A stretch of 64,000 nt of DNA, taken from contig NZ_CP092480.1 in NCBI RefSeq assembly GCF_022429645.1, forward strand, positions 2,214,501 to 2,278,500, given 5' to 3'. The notes beneath the pieces were generated by a model, which saw only the letters and a program-made list of their open reading frames with translations, ran no database searches and had not been told where the DNA came from. The stretch is from Lutibacter sp. A80. Lineage in GTDB: Bacteria; Bacteroidota; Bacteroidia; Flavobacteriales; Flavobacteriaceae. The position numbers and the translations under genes were made by a program. Positions 18,997-27,567 of this stretch are shown here, piece after piece; positions within the stretch are counted from its first letter, which is position 1, and each line of letters starts with the position of its first letter.

Positions 18997-19836
18997 TTAG
19001 TTTACTTTTTGCTCTAAAAGATCAAAAAATTGTTCTAATTGTGGCATTAATACAATACGAGTTCTTCTGTTTCTAGCTCTACCTTCTACAGTATCGTTAG
19101 TAGCTAAAGGTTTATACTCACTTCTACCAGCAGCAATTAAACGCTCAGGCACAATATTAAAGTCATTTTGAAGCACTCTAATAACAGAAGTTGCACGTTT
19201 TACACTTAAATCCCAGTTATCTTTAATACCTGCAGTACTAATTGGTTTATTATCAGTGTAACCTTCAACCATAACTTCTAAATCTTTTTGAGCAGAAATT
19301 ACATCAGCAACTTTACCTAACACTCTTTTAGCATCAGAAGAGATAGTTGCACTTCCACTTTTAAATAATAATTTATCAGCTATTGAAATATAAACAACAG
19401 TTTTTTCAACATCAACTTGAATATCTTCATCAGCAAAACCATCTTTTAACACACTTTTTAATTGGAAACCTAAAGCTAAATTAATTGAATCTTTACGAGT
19501 CATAGCTTTTTGTACATGTTGAATGTACTCATCTTTTTTCCCCATTTGTGCTAACGTTTCTTTGATATTATCAGATGCAGATTTTGATAATACTGTTAAA
19601 TTGTCAACATATTCCAATGTTTTTTCTTTGTCACTTCTTAAATCTTCAACTTGTTGTTCTAAAGAAGCAACTCTACTTTCACTTTCAATTCTACATTTCA
19701 TTAAATCAGCTTTTGTATCAACTAATTCTTTGTCTTTAGAATTGAAACTACTCTCTAATTCGGTATATTTTTTCTTAGATACACACGAACTTAACACTAC
19801 TGATATTACTAATACCAATACAAAACTTTTTTTCAT
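18997..19836 (-). CDS. OmpA-family peptidoglycan-binding lipoprotein
   Basis: This 279-residue protein has a lipoprotein signal (VLSSC, C18) and a long coiled coil (about 25-120). A C-terminal OmpA/MotB domain follows (about 145-265) with VEGYTDNKP, NWDLSVKRATSV and GRARNRRTRIVL, which bind diaminopimelate in the family. It should tether the outer membrane to peptidoglycan. It has its own promoter, divergent from apbE. Confidence 0.92.
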   Translation of the reverse strand: MKKSFVLVLVISVVLSSCVSKKKYTELESSFNSKDKELVDTKADLMKCRIESESRVASLEQQVEDLRSDKEKTLEYVDNLTVLSKSASDNIKETLAQMGKKDEYIQHVQKAMTRKDSINLALGFQLKSVLKDGFADEDIQVDVEKTVVYISIADKLLFKSGSATISSDAKRVLGKVADVISAQKDLEVMVEGYTDNKPISTAGIKDNWDLSVKRATSVIRVLQNDFNIVPERLIAAGRSEYKPLATNDTVEGRARNRRTRIVLMPQLEQFFDLLEQKVN

Positions 19837-19857
19837 AATTTACACGGTTTTAAAACT

Positions 19858-19865
19858 CAAAGTTA
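19858..19865 (-). promoter_or_regulatory. Bacteroidota -7 promoter element for the OmpA lipoprotein
   Basis: Minus strand TAACTTTG matches TAnnTTTG, 21 bases upstream of the ATG at 19836. Confidence 0.5.
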
Positions 19866-19932
19866 AAAAAAATAAAATATACTCTAGCATAATTTTGTAT
19901 ATTTTAAGAGGAATTTAAGAGTTTTTATACGT

Positions 19933-19940
19933 TATATTTG
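19933..19940 (+). promoter_or_regulatory. Bacteroidota -7 promoter element for apbE
   Basis: TATATTTG followed by C is a near-ideal TAnnTTTG match, 26 bases upstream of the ATG at 19967. Confidence 0.6.
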
Positions 19941-19966
19941 CACAAATAAACTTCAGTCTTTTTTGT

Positions 19967-20953
19967 ATGAAAAATTATTTATTAATTATTGGTTTTTTAT
20001 TTTTTATTGCTTGTAAAGAAAACACACTAAAATTAAAAACATTTCAGGGAAATGCCATTGGCACCTCATATTCTATAAAATATGTTGCTTCAAAAAACGC
20101 AAATTTTGAATTAAAAATTGATAGTATTATCAACATAGTAAATAAATCAACCTCAACGTATATTCCAAGTTCAGATATTTCTAAAATAAACCATGGAGAT
20201 ACCACCATAATAGTAGATGCTATTTTTGAAGAAGTATTCAAAAAATCTGAAAAAATATACCATGAAACAGCTGGTGATTTTGATCCTACAGTAGGTGCTT
20301 TGGTAAATGCTTGGGGATTCGGTCCAGAAAAAAAGATAAACAACCTAGATTCACTTAAAATAGATTCTTTATTAAAGTATGTAGGATTTGACAAAGTAAA
20401 ACTCACAAATAAAAGAGTAAAAAAACTATATCCAGAAATTTATTTTGATTTTAACGCCATAGGTAAAGGTTATTTAGTAGATATGGTTGCACGTGAATTT
20501 GAAGCCGCAAATATTAAAAATTATATGGTTGAAATTGGTGGAGAAATTAGGGTTAGAGGTAAAAATCAACATAATGAATTTTGGAAAATTGCTATTGAAA
20601 ACCCAAATGAAGATGGATCACGATCATTTGCTAAGGTTATTCAACTAAAAGATGAAGCAATGGCAACTTCGGGTAATTATAGAAAATATAGAATTGCTAA
20701 AAATGGTAAAAAATATGTACACACTATTAATGCAAAAACAGGTTATGCTAGCGAAAGCAATTTATTAAGCGCATCTGTTATTGCTAAAACTGATTGTGCA
20801 GATGTTGATGGCTATGCAACAGCTTTTATGGCTATGGGTTTAGAAAAATCAAAAGTGTTTCTAGAAAAACATACAGAATTAAAAGCTTTTTTAATTTACA
20901 CTGATAAAAACCATGAAATTAAAACATTTAGTTCCAAAAATTTTGATAATTAA
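19967..20953 (+). CDS. apbE: FAD:protein FMN transferase ApbE
   Basis: The 328-residue lipoprotein (FFIAC, C16) has the ApbE motifs GTSYSIKY, DFDPTVGALVNAWGFGP, DFNAIGKGYLVD, EIGGEIRVRG and ATSGNYRKY. ApbE transfers FMN from FAD to threonine in Dxx(S/T)(G/A)xT-type motifs. Candidate targets encoded nearby are NqrB T219 and NqrC T222. It lies 1.6 kb after nqrF, beyond an unknown gene and a convergent ompA, with its own promoter. Confidence 0.95.
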   Translation: MKNYLLIIGFLFFIACKENTLKLKTFQGNAIGTSYSIKYVASKNANFELKIDSIINIVNKSTSTYIPSSDISKINHGDTTIIVDAIFEEVFKKSEKIYHETAGDFDPTVGALVNAWGFGPEKKINNLDSLKIDSLLKYVGFDKVKLTNKRVKKLYPEIYFDFNAIGKGYLVDMVAREFEAANIKNYMVEIGGEIRVRGKNQHNEFWKIAIENPNEDGSRSFAKVIQLKDEAMATSGNYRKYRIAKNGKKYVHTINAKTGYASESNLLSASVIAKTDCADVDGYATAFMAMGLEKSKVFLEKHTELKAFLIYTDKNHEIKTFSSKNFDN

Positions 20954-21012
20954 AAAATCAGAGACATATACAAATACTGTAACAACATAAAATTTGACCA
21001 ATAAATTTTAGT

Positions 21013-21789
21013 TTATACTTGTTCTTTACTACAAACTGGTAAAATTTCTCCTTTTACCAAACAATATTTTGTAATTAATTCTGGTGAAATTGTTTTAGAA
21101 TAGTCAACCTCTTCAACACTAAAACCAGAAGCTCTTAAACGCTCAAAATAATCTCTCCCATAAACACGCACATGGTCGTATTGGCCAAAATGCTTCGTGC
21201 GCTCTTCGGGTGAGGTTATTGAAAAGTCCTCATAGGTTTCAGCTAAATTTAAATCTTGTGGAATTTGAAAAATTCCTAATCCTCCAGGTTTTAAAACTCT
21301 ATATAATTCACTCATTGCCTTTGCATCATCTGGAATGTGCTCTAATACATGATTGCAAAAAACAACATCAAAAGTATTTGCTTCAAAAGGTAAGTCGCAA
21401 ATATCTGCTTTTACATCTGCAATAGGAGAATATAAATCGGCAGTAATATAATCTAAATTGACTTGTTTTTTAAAACGTTTTAAAAAGCATTGTTCTGGTG
21501 CAATATGCAATACCTTTTTAGGTTGTGTAAAAAAATCAGTTTCATTTCTTAAATACAACCACAATAATCTATGTCTCTCTAAAGAAAGTGTGCTTGGAGA
21601 AAGCGCATTTAAACGCTGTTCTCCATAACCATAAGGTAACATTTTCCTAAAACTTTTACCATCAATAGGATCTGTATAATTACCACCTTTTAAATAAATT
21701 GCAACCAATGGAGCCACCCAATAACTAACTTTTATTAGTATTGGACGTGGAACAGCATTCAAAAAAAACTTAAAAAGCTTCGTTAACAT
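21013..21789 (-). CDS. Class I SAM-dependent methyltransferase
   Basis: This 258-residue protein has a Methyltransf_11-type core: VLHIAPEQCFLKRF as motif I, followed by DICDLPFEANTFDVVFCNHVLEHI and YRVLKPGGLGIFQIP. The N-terminal 40 residues are partly hydrophobic and may contact membranes. The substrate is unknown. It is 33 bases downstream of map on the same strand and may be cotranscribed. Confidence 0.88.
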   Translation of the reverse strand: MLTKLFKFFLNAVPRPILIKVSYWVAPLVAIYLKGGNYTDPIDGKSFRKMLPYGYGEQRLNALSPSTLSLERHRLLWLYLRNETDFFTQPKKVLHIAPEQCFLKRFKKQVNLDYITADLYSPIADVKADICDLPFEANTFDVVFCNHVLEHIPDDAKAMSELYRVLKPGGLGIFQIPQDLNLAETYEDFSITSPEERTKHFGQYDHVRVYGRDYFERLRASGFSVEEVDYSKTISPELITKYCLVKGEILPVCSKEQV

Positions 21790-21822
21790 GTAGTTTGCCT
21801 ATTTTTACCCTTTATTTTAAAA

Positions 21823-22641
21823 TTATACAACTAACGGCACTTCTCTAAATGCATCTTCTTCGTTGCTTTCTATACCTAATTCTTTATAAATATATTTAAA
21901 AGTAGAAAGCAATTCTGGTTTTCCATTAACAATAGCTATATCATGTTCAAAATGTGCACTTGGCTTGTTGTCTCTTGTTAAAATTGTCCAACCATCATTT
22001 AATTGATTAATTCTATGAGTTCCTAAATTTATCATTGGTTCAATAGCAACTACCATACCTTCAACAAACTTTTTACCTCTTCCTCTTTTACCGTAATTTG
22101 GCATTTCTGGATCTTCGTGCATTTGTTTCCCTACTCCATGACCAACCAATTCACGAACAACTCCATAACCTCTTTCTTCGCAATAATTTTGAATTGCATA
22201 ACCTACATCTCCTACTCTATTTCCGGCTTTAAATTGACTAATTCCTTTATATAAACTCTCTTTAGTTACCTCTAATAATTTTTTAGTTTCTGGTGCAACC
22301 TCTCCTACTTCAAAAGTATACGCGTGATCTCCATAAAAACCATTTTTTAACGCACCACAATCTATTGAAATAATATCACCATCTACTAATGGCTTATCAT
22401 TTGGAATTCCATGTACAACTTGTGCATTCGGACTCATACACAATGTATTAGGAAAATCATATAATCCTAAAAATCCAGGAATAGCTCCTTGATCTCTTAT
22501 AAATTCTTCAGCTATTTTATCTAAAAACAACGTTGTTACTCCTGGTTTTACTTCTTTTGCTAATAAACCTAAAGTTTTAGACACTATTAATGCACTTTCT
22601 CGCATTAATTCAATTTCTTCTCGTGTTTTAATTAATATCAT
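21823..22641 (-). CDS. map: Type I methionine aminopeptidase
   Basis: The 272-residue enzyme shows all metal and catalytic ligands: H77, D94, D105, H168, E201 and E232 (in SIDCGA, GDHAYTF, GHGVGKQMHE, AIEPMINLG and FEHDIAI). It removes N-terminal methionine from nascent proteins. Outside the usual ribosomal-protein cluster here, it is followed by a methyltransferase gene. Confidence 0.96.
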   Translation of the reverse strand: MILIKTREEIELMRESALIVSKTLGLLAKEVKPGVTTLFLDKIAEEFIRDQGAIPGFLGLYDFPNTLCMSPNAQVVHGIPNDKPLVDGDIISIDCGALKNGFYGDHAYTFEVGEVAPETKKLLEVTKESLYKGISQFKAGNRVGDVGYAIQNYCEERGYGVVRELVGHGVGKQMHEDPEMPNYGKRGRGKKFVEGMVVAIEPMINLGTHRINQLNDGWTILTRDNKPSAHFEHDIAIVNGKPELLSTFKYIYKELGIESNEEDAFREVPLVV

Positions 22642-22664
22642 TTTTAATTGTAAATTAATTTATG

Positions 22665-22672
22665 CAAAGGTA
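22665..22672 (-). promoter_or_regulatory. Bacteroidota -7 promoter element for map
   Basis: Minus strand TACCTTTG, followed by C, lies 23 bases upstream of the map ATG. Confidence 0.55.
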
Positions 22673-22807
22673 AATCAAAAAAAGAAAATATACCGGCGGA
22701 GCTCCAAATATAAATAAATTGAATATTTGTTAAAAAAAGTGATATTTAGCAGTGTTTTTTTATTACATTCTTAGTAAATTTACAACAATACTTTTAATAA
22801 TATATTT

Positions 22808-24076
22808 ATGTATAAAGCAGTATCTGCAGAAGAAGCAGTAAAAATTATAAAATCTAACGATAGAGTATATATTCAAGCAGCAGCAGCTGCATCTCAAATA
22901 TTAATTAATGCCATGTCTGCTAGACATGAAGAACTACGCAGTGTTGAAGTTTGTCATTTACATATTGAAGGAGATGCACCATATGCCAATCCAATTTATA
23001 AAGATAGTTTCCATGTAAACTCACTTTTTATTGGTAAAAATGTACGTCATACTTTAAAAGCTGGTAACGGTTCTTATACTCCCGTATTTTTAAGTGAAGT
23101 ACCAAACCTGTTTAAAAGAAATGTTTTACCTGTTGATGTAGCTTTAATACAAGTTTCAACACCCGATAAACATGGTTACTGTTCGCTAGGGGTATCTGTG
23201 GAAGCTATTTTATCTGTAATTACCAACGCAAAACATGTTATTGCACATATAAACGATCAAATGCCAAGGGTTCACGGAGAAGGTTTAATTCATATTTCAG
23301 AAATAAACACTTTTGTTGAACATAGCACTCCTATTCACGAATTTCATATGCCAACACCAACTAAAATTGAAAATAAAATAGGTGATTATATTGCAGAACT
23401 AATTGAAGATAGAAGTACTTTACAAATGGGAATTGGTTCCATTCCTAATGCGGTATTACACCGATTGGGAAACCATAAAGATTTAGGTTTACATACTGAA
23501 ATGTTTTCTGATGGAGTAATTGATTTAATTTTAAAAGATGTAATAAATGGAAATTATAAAGAAATTAATGCCGGTAGAGCTTTAACCACATTTTTAGGTG
23601 GCTCGAAACGCCTATATGATTATGTTGATGACAACCCATTTATTGAAATGCGCTCCTGCGATTATACTAACAATGTTTCAAATATTAGACAAAACCCTAA
23701 AATGGTAGCGATTAATTCTGCAATCCAAGTAGATTTAACAGGACAAATCTGTGCGGATTCTATTGGAGCAAATATTTACTCAGGCGTTGGTGGTCAAATG
23801 GATTTTATTAGAGGAGCCTCTTTAAGTGAAGGAGGAAAAGCTATTATTGCATTACCTTCTATAACCAACAAAGGAATAAGTAGAATTGTCCCTTTTTTAA
23901 ATAAAGGAGCTGGTGTAGTTACCACAAGAGCACACGCTCAATATATTGTAACGGAATATGGAGTTGCAAATTTATATGGAAAAACAATTAACCAACGTGT
24001 TGCTGAATTAATAAAAATAGCACATCCAGATTTTAGAGAAGATATGGAACGCTCTTATTTTGAAGCTACAAAATAA
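22808..24076 (+). CDS. Acetyl-CoA hydrolase/transferase family CoA-transferase
   Basis: The 422-residue protein matches the 4-hydroxybutyrate/butyrate CoA-transferase branch: SVEVCHLHIEGDAPY, LIQVSTPDKHGYCSLG, LQMGIGSIPNAVL, HTEMFSDGVIDL (catalytic Glu expected here) and GQMDFIRGASLSEGGKAIIALPS. It moves CoA between short-chain acids, or hydrolyses acyl-CoA, in the cytoplasm. The acyl substrate cannot be set from sequence. It is a single gene with a shared hairpin downstream. Confidence 0.92.
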   Translation: MYKAVSAEEAVKIIKSNDRVYIQAAAAASQILINAMSARHEELRSVEVCHLHIEGDAPYANPIYKDSFHVNSLFIGKNVRHTLKAGNGSYTPVFLSEVPNLFKRNVLPVDVALIQVSTPDKHGYCSLGVSVEAILSVITNAKHVIAHINDQMPRVHGEGLIHISEINTFVEHSTPIHEFHMPTPTKIENKIGDYIAELIEDRSTLQMGIGSIPNAVLHRLGNHKDLGLHTEMFSDGVIDLILKDVINGNYKEINAGRALTTFLGGSKRLYDYVDDNPFIEMRSCDYTNNVSNIRQNPKMVAINSAIQVDLTGQICADSIGANIYSGVGGQMDFIRGASLSEGGKAIIALPSITNKGISRIVPFLNKGAGVVTTRAHAQYIVTEYGVANLYGKTINQRVAELIKIAHPDFREDMERSYFEATK

Positions 24077-24091
24077 AATTAGACCAAATTT

Positions 24092-24141
24092 TAACAACCT
24101 AAATTTACTCACTTAGTTTTATGAATGAATTTAGGTTGTTA
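24092..24141. terminator. Bidirectional terminator-like hairpin
   Basis: TAACAACCTAAATT and its complement form the main stem around an 11-base loop, with a few mismatches near the loop. It lies between the convergent CoA-transferase and acyltransferase genes. Confidence 0.7.
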
Positions 24142-24148
24142 TAACAAA

Positions 24149-24724
24149 TTATACTATTTTTTTTACGCTATTATTTTCTAACTGATATTTTTCGCCACTC
24201 TCTATACAAGTTGCAAATCCTTGTTTATTAAACTCGAGTTTATGTCCGTATTCACTAATCCAGCCGATTTGATTTGAAGGGTTACCAACTACCAAAGCAT
24301 AAGGAAGCACTTCTTTAGTTACAACAGCACCTGCCCCAATAAAAGCATACTCACCAATACTATTACCACAAACAATTGTTGCATTTGCACCAATACTAGC
24401 TCCTTTTTTAACTATTGTTTGTTGATATTCTCCTCGTCTAATTATTGCACTTCTCGGATTAATTACATTGGTAAAAACCATTGAAGGACCTAAAAAAACA
24501 TCATCTTCACAAATTACACCTGAATAAATAGAAACATTATTTTGGACTTTTACATTTTTCCCTAAAATAACATTAGGTGACACTACAACATTCTGACCTA
24601 AATTACAATTTTCTCCAATTTTACAATTAGACATTATATGACTAAAATGCCAAATTTTTGTTCCAATTCCTATTTCACAATTAGCATCTATTACTGCGGT
24701 TTCATGTGCAAAATAATTAGCCAT
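24149..24724 (-). CDS. Left-handed beta-helix acyltransferase (WlbB/WbpD-like N-acetyltransferase)
   Basis: The 191-residue protein has repeated hexapeptide units (IGIGTKIWHFSHIM, IGENCNLGQNVVV, VKVQNNVSIYSG) characteristic of UDP-sugar amine N-acetyltransferases. In that family WHFSHIM supplies a catalytic-region histidine. It probably acetylates an amino-sugar nucleotide for surface polysaccharide. The gene follows deoC by one base on the same strand, away from any polysaccharide cluster, so the pathway is not evident. Confidence 0.88.
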   Translation of the reverse strand: MANYFAHETAVIDANCEIGIGTKIWHFSHIMSNCKIGENCNLGQNVVVSPNVILGKNVKVQNNVSIYSGVICEDDVFLGPSMVFTNVINPRSAIIRRGEYQQTIVKKGASIGANATIVCGNSIGEYAFIGAGAVVTKEVLPYALVVGNPSNQIGWISEYGHKLEFNKQGFATCIESGEKYQLENNSVKKIV

Positions 24725-24725
24725 A

Positions 24726-25469
24726 TTAATACCCTCCTTTAGCTGTATCTCCTTCGGTTATAGCTTTAGCCGAAGATGTTCCAATACGTGTTACACCCAT
24801 TTCTACCATTTTAACTGCATCTTCAAAATTACGCACGCCTCCTGCTGCTTTAGCAGGTAATGGTTTTGCATTTTCAACAATTAATTCCATCGCTTCAAAA
24901 GTTGCTCCGTTTGGTTTACCTTCTTCAGTTTTAAAAAACCCTGTAGATGATTTTACAAATACATTTTTAGCATTTGCTTCTCCAAAATTTTCTAAAACCA
25001 CATCGCGTATTAATTGAGTTAACGCAACTATCTCTTCATTTGTTAGAGCTGCAATTTCAATAATCCATTTTGCCACTTTATTATTATCAAGAGCCAGTTT
25101 TGTACCCTTAAAAACTTCTGCTTTAACTAAGTTTATTTTCCCTTCTTTAAAAGCCGTATAATTAACAACATAATCAAGTTCGTCTACATTATCATTTACA
25201 GCATTTTGTGCTTCAGCCAATTTATCCGTAGTACTATACGTTCCTTCATGAAACCCAATTACAGTTCCTATTAAAACTTCAGAATTAGCTTCTTCTACCA
25301 TTTTTTTTGCCATTGAAACAAATTCTGGACGAATCATAGCCAATTTAAAATTATTTTCAATAGCTTCTTCAACCAAATCAACTACATTTTGTTTGGTTGC
25401 TTCTTCTGTAATATTAGCTTGTTCTGCTTTTTTTAAATATGTGGAATCTAAATACTGATTAATATTCAT
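24726..25469 (-). CDS. deoC: Deoxyribose-phosphate aldolase
   Basis: The 247-residue TIM-barrel class I aldolase has the Schiff-base lysine K173 in FVKSSTGFF, the C-terminal AAGGVRNFEDA segment and RIGTSSAKAI. It cleaves 2-deoxyribose 5-phosphate to glyceraldehyde 3-phosphate and acetaldehyde in deoxynucleoside catabolism. It is cotranscribed with the downstream acetyltransferase; no other deo gene is nearby. Confidence 0.95.
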   Translation of the reverse strand: MNINQYLDSTYLKKAEQANITEEATKQNVVDLVEEAIENNFKLAMIRPEFVSMAKKMVEEANSEVLIGTVIGFHEGTYSTTDKLAEAQNAVNDNVDELDYVVNYTAFKEGKINLVKAEVFKGTKLALDNNKVAKWIIEIAALTNEEIVALTQLIRDVVLENFGEANAKNVFVKSSTGFFKTEEGKPNGATFEAMELIVENAKPLPAKAAGGVRNFEDAVKMVEMGVTRIGTSSAKAITEGDTAKGGY

Positions 25470-25526
25470 GGTATTTTAATTTATTCTTAATGAATAACAA
25501 ATATAGTTTATTATAAAACTAAGTCC

Positions 25527-25550
25527 ATAAAAAAACCCTGCTATTGCAGG
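25527..25550 (-). terminator. Rho-independent terminator of the first tonB gene
   Basis: CCTGC/GCAGG around a four-base loop, followed on the minus strand by a run of T residues, 25 bases after the tonB stop at 25575. Confidence 0.85.
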
Positions 25551-25574
25551 ATTTAAATTTAAAAGTTCTCATAA

Positions 25575-26306
25575 TTATTCAATTTTAAAAACTATAGGCA
25601 ATCCATAGCTTACCGTTACAGGTCTTCCTCTTTGTTTTCCAGGAATCATTACTGGTAATGAACTGATAATTTCCACAGCTTCTTCTTGTAATTTTTTGTG
25701 AGGTGCTCTGGCTTGAATATTTGTAACTTTACCATTCCTATCTATTTTAAACATTACAAATATACGTTGAATACTTCCGGGTTGAAGTCCTAAATCTGTT
25801 GCTATTGCAGGATCGAAATTCTTCATCACAAATTTTGAAATTTTTTCAGAAAAACAATCTCTAAGCTCTTGTTTATTTCCAGTACAACCTGGATAAATTG
25901 GAACATCTTCAATTACAACAAAAGCAACATCCTCAACCATAACTTCCTCTTCTTCAACATCTACAATATTTTCACTCACATCTACAACAATAGCCTCTGT
26001 TTCATCTGTCTCTGTACTTTCAATTATTGTTTCTTGAATATCGATTTCATCTTCAACTTTTATTATTTTTTCAGGTAAAACAGCTTTTGGAGCCGGTGCA
26101 GTTTGCACTTCAATTGGTTTAATTTCTACTAAAACTTCATCATCATCTTCACTAATAATTGCAGCAGAAATTTCTTTTATTTGACGCGGATACGATTTCA
26201 TTTTAATAAACTCATACACCACAAAAAGTGCTAATACAAATCCTAATAGAACTAAAATTCGAGAATAATTTTCGAGAACGGCATCTGGATATTTTTTAAT
26301 TTCCAT
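25575..26306 (-). CDS. Energy transducer TonB (copy 1)
   Basis: The 243-residue protein has an N-terminal membrane helix (about 13-32), an acidic, Glu/Val-rich periplasmic linker (about 45-130) and a C-terminal TonB domain with PIYPGC, RAPHKKLQEEAV and GRPVTVSYGLPIVF. TonB couples the inner-membrane proton gradient, via ExbB/ExbD, to TonB-dependent receptors. The linker is Glu-rich rather than Pro/Lys-rich. It is tandem with a close paralogue at 26633. Confidence 0.93.
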   Translation of the reverse strand: MEIKKYPDAVLENYSRILVLLGFVLALFVVYEFIKMKSYPRQIKEISAAIISEDDDEVLVEIKPIEVQTAPAPKAVLPEKIIKVEDEIDIQETIIESTETDETEAIVVDVSENIVDVEEEEVMVEDVAFVVIEDVPIYPGCTGNKQELRDCFSEKISKFVMKNFDPAIATDLGLQPGSIQRIFVMFKIDRNGKVTNIQARAPHKKLQEEAVEIISSLPVMIPGKQRGRPVTVSYGLPIVFKIE

Positions 26307-26632
26307 AACTACCTTTTTTAAAGTTAATACAAAAAAGAAAATTTAAACTGTCTAAAACAGCTATTTATATAATGCAAGAAACTGCAATTATAAAATGTGT
26401 AAATCTGAAGTCTCTTACAAGATTTTATTTCATATTAAATTTACGCAATAATCAGCTTAAAAGCAAGTATTTACAGATAAATTTAAACTTTATTAAATTA
26501 ATTATATACGTTATTACAAAGCAGACAACACTAAAGTAATCTCATTATTTAGCACTTTAAATTTGGCACTTTCTAAAAACTTAAATTACTTATTTCAAGA
26601 CAATTTCTTCGTAATAACGTATAAGCTAACTT
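26307..26632. other. Intergenic region between the tonB paralogues
   Basis: This 326-base gap holds the upstream region of copy 1 (with TAACTTTA near its start, a weak -7 match) and, at 26505-26623, a long inverted repeat. No ORF of convincing quality is seen. Confidence 0.6.
26505..26623. repeat. Long-loop inverted repeat after the second tonB gene
   Basis: TATACGTTATTAC (26505-26517) is exactly complementary to GTAATAACGTATA (26611-26623). The 93-base interior has a shorter complementary pair around AAAGTAAT/ATTACTT. The right arm sits 10 bases after the tonB stop, so it may act as a terminator with a large loop. Confidence 0.6.
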
Positions 26633-27355
26633 TTACTCAATTTTAAAAACAATTGGCATTGAATATCTTACCTTCACAGGAGTTCCTTGCTGTTTACCGG
26701 GTTCCATTTTTGGTAATAATTTAATAACCCGAATAGCCTCCTCTTGTAATCTTTTATGAGGTGCTCTAGACTGAATGTCGACAACATTCCCATTTTTATC
26801 GATTTTAAATAATGTAAAAATTCTTTGAACACCTGGAGTTAACCCTAACTCTTCAGCTAGGCCAGCATTAAACTTTCTGTTAATGTAATTACTTATTTGT
26901 TTAGAAAAACACGCTTTCAACTCTTCTTTAGTTCCCTTACAACCAGGAAACAATGGCGCTTCTTCTAACATTACATAATCTACCTCGTCTTTAGGATCAA
27001 ACTCTTCATCTAATTTTAAATCTACCATTTTAGAAATATCAACTGGAGCATCAACATCCGGCACATCTATTAATGTTTCAAGAACATCATCATCATCTTT
27101 TATTTGATCAATAACATCGATAATAACTTTCTTTGGGGGTTGTTGCTTTATTTTTGGTACCTCTATTTTAATATCAATTAATTGTTCACTTACATCTATT
27201 AACTGCCTATCTTGATTTGATAGCATTGCAATTTGAGTGTCAGATGTTTTGTTTTGAATTAATAGGTAGGCAATAAAAAGTGATAATACCAAGCCTAATT
27301 GTGCAAATAATTTACTGTAATTCTCTAAATTTGCTTTTGGATGTTTTTTAATCAT
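26633..27355 (-). CDS. Energy transducer TonB (copy 2)
   Basis: The 240-residue paralogue of the previous TonB has the same layout: helix at about 14-31, acidic Asp/Ile/Val-rich linker with KQQPPKK, and a C-terminal domain with PLFPGCKG, RAPHKRLQEEAI and GTPVKVRYSMPIVF. The C-terminal domains are much more alike than the linkers, which suggests duplication followed by divergence of the periplasm-spanning part. The pair may serve different receptors. Confidence 0.93.
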   Translation of the reverse strand: MIKKHPKANLENYSKLFAQLGLVLSLFIAYLLIQNKTSDTQIAMLSNQDRQLIDVSEQLIDIKIEVPKIKQQPPKKVIIDVIDQIKDDDDVLETLIDVPDVDAPVDISKMVDLKLDEEFDPKDEVDYVMLEEAPLFPGCKGTKEELKACFSKQISNYINRKFNAGLAEELGLTPGVQRIFTLFKIDKNGNVVDIQSRAPHKRLQEEAIRVIKLLPKMEPGKQQGTPVKVRYSMPIVFKIE

Positions 27356-27490
27356 AATTTATTAGGTTTTATATATCCATTAAATTGCTTGTATTTTAAA
27401 TGAGTCCTATTGAGTGGTATTGAGAAGATTCACTTTTATACAAAAAATTTCGGATAAATGTTAAAATTATGTTAAAGCAAAAAACATGCC

Positions 27491-27525
27491 AAAAAAAGAA
27501 GCTGTCCTATTTGGACAGCTTCTTC
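27491..27525 (-). terminator. Rho-independent terminator of the 27568 lipoprotein gene
   Basis: AAGAAGCTGTCC and GGACAGCTTCTT form a 12-base stem, followed on the minus strand by seven T residues. Confidence 0.88.
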
Positions 27526-27567
27526 TAAAAAAATTAACCTGTTTTACGCGTTAATAATTGTTCTATT

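Noticed and set aside
19523-19918. A 131-codon plus-strand ORF over the OmpA lipoprotein
   Set aside because: It lies antisense to a well-supported OmpA-family gene and has no domain.
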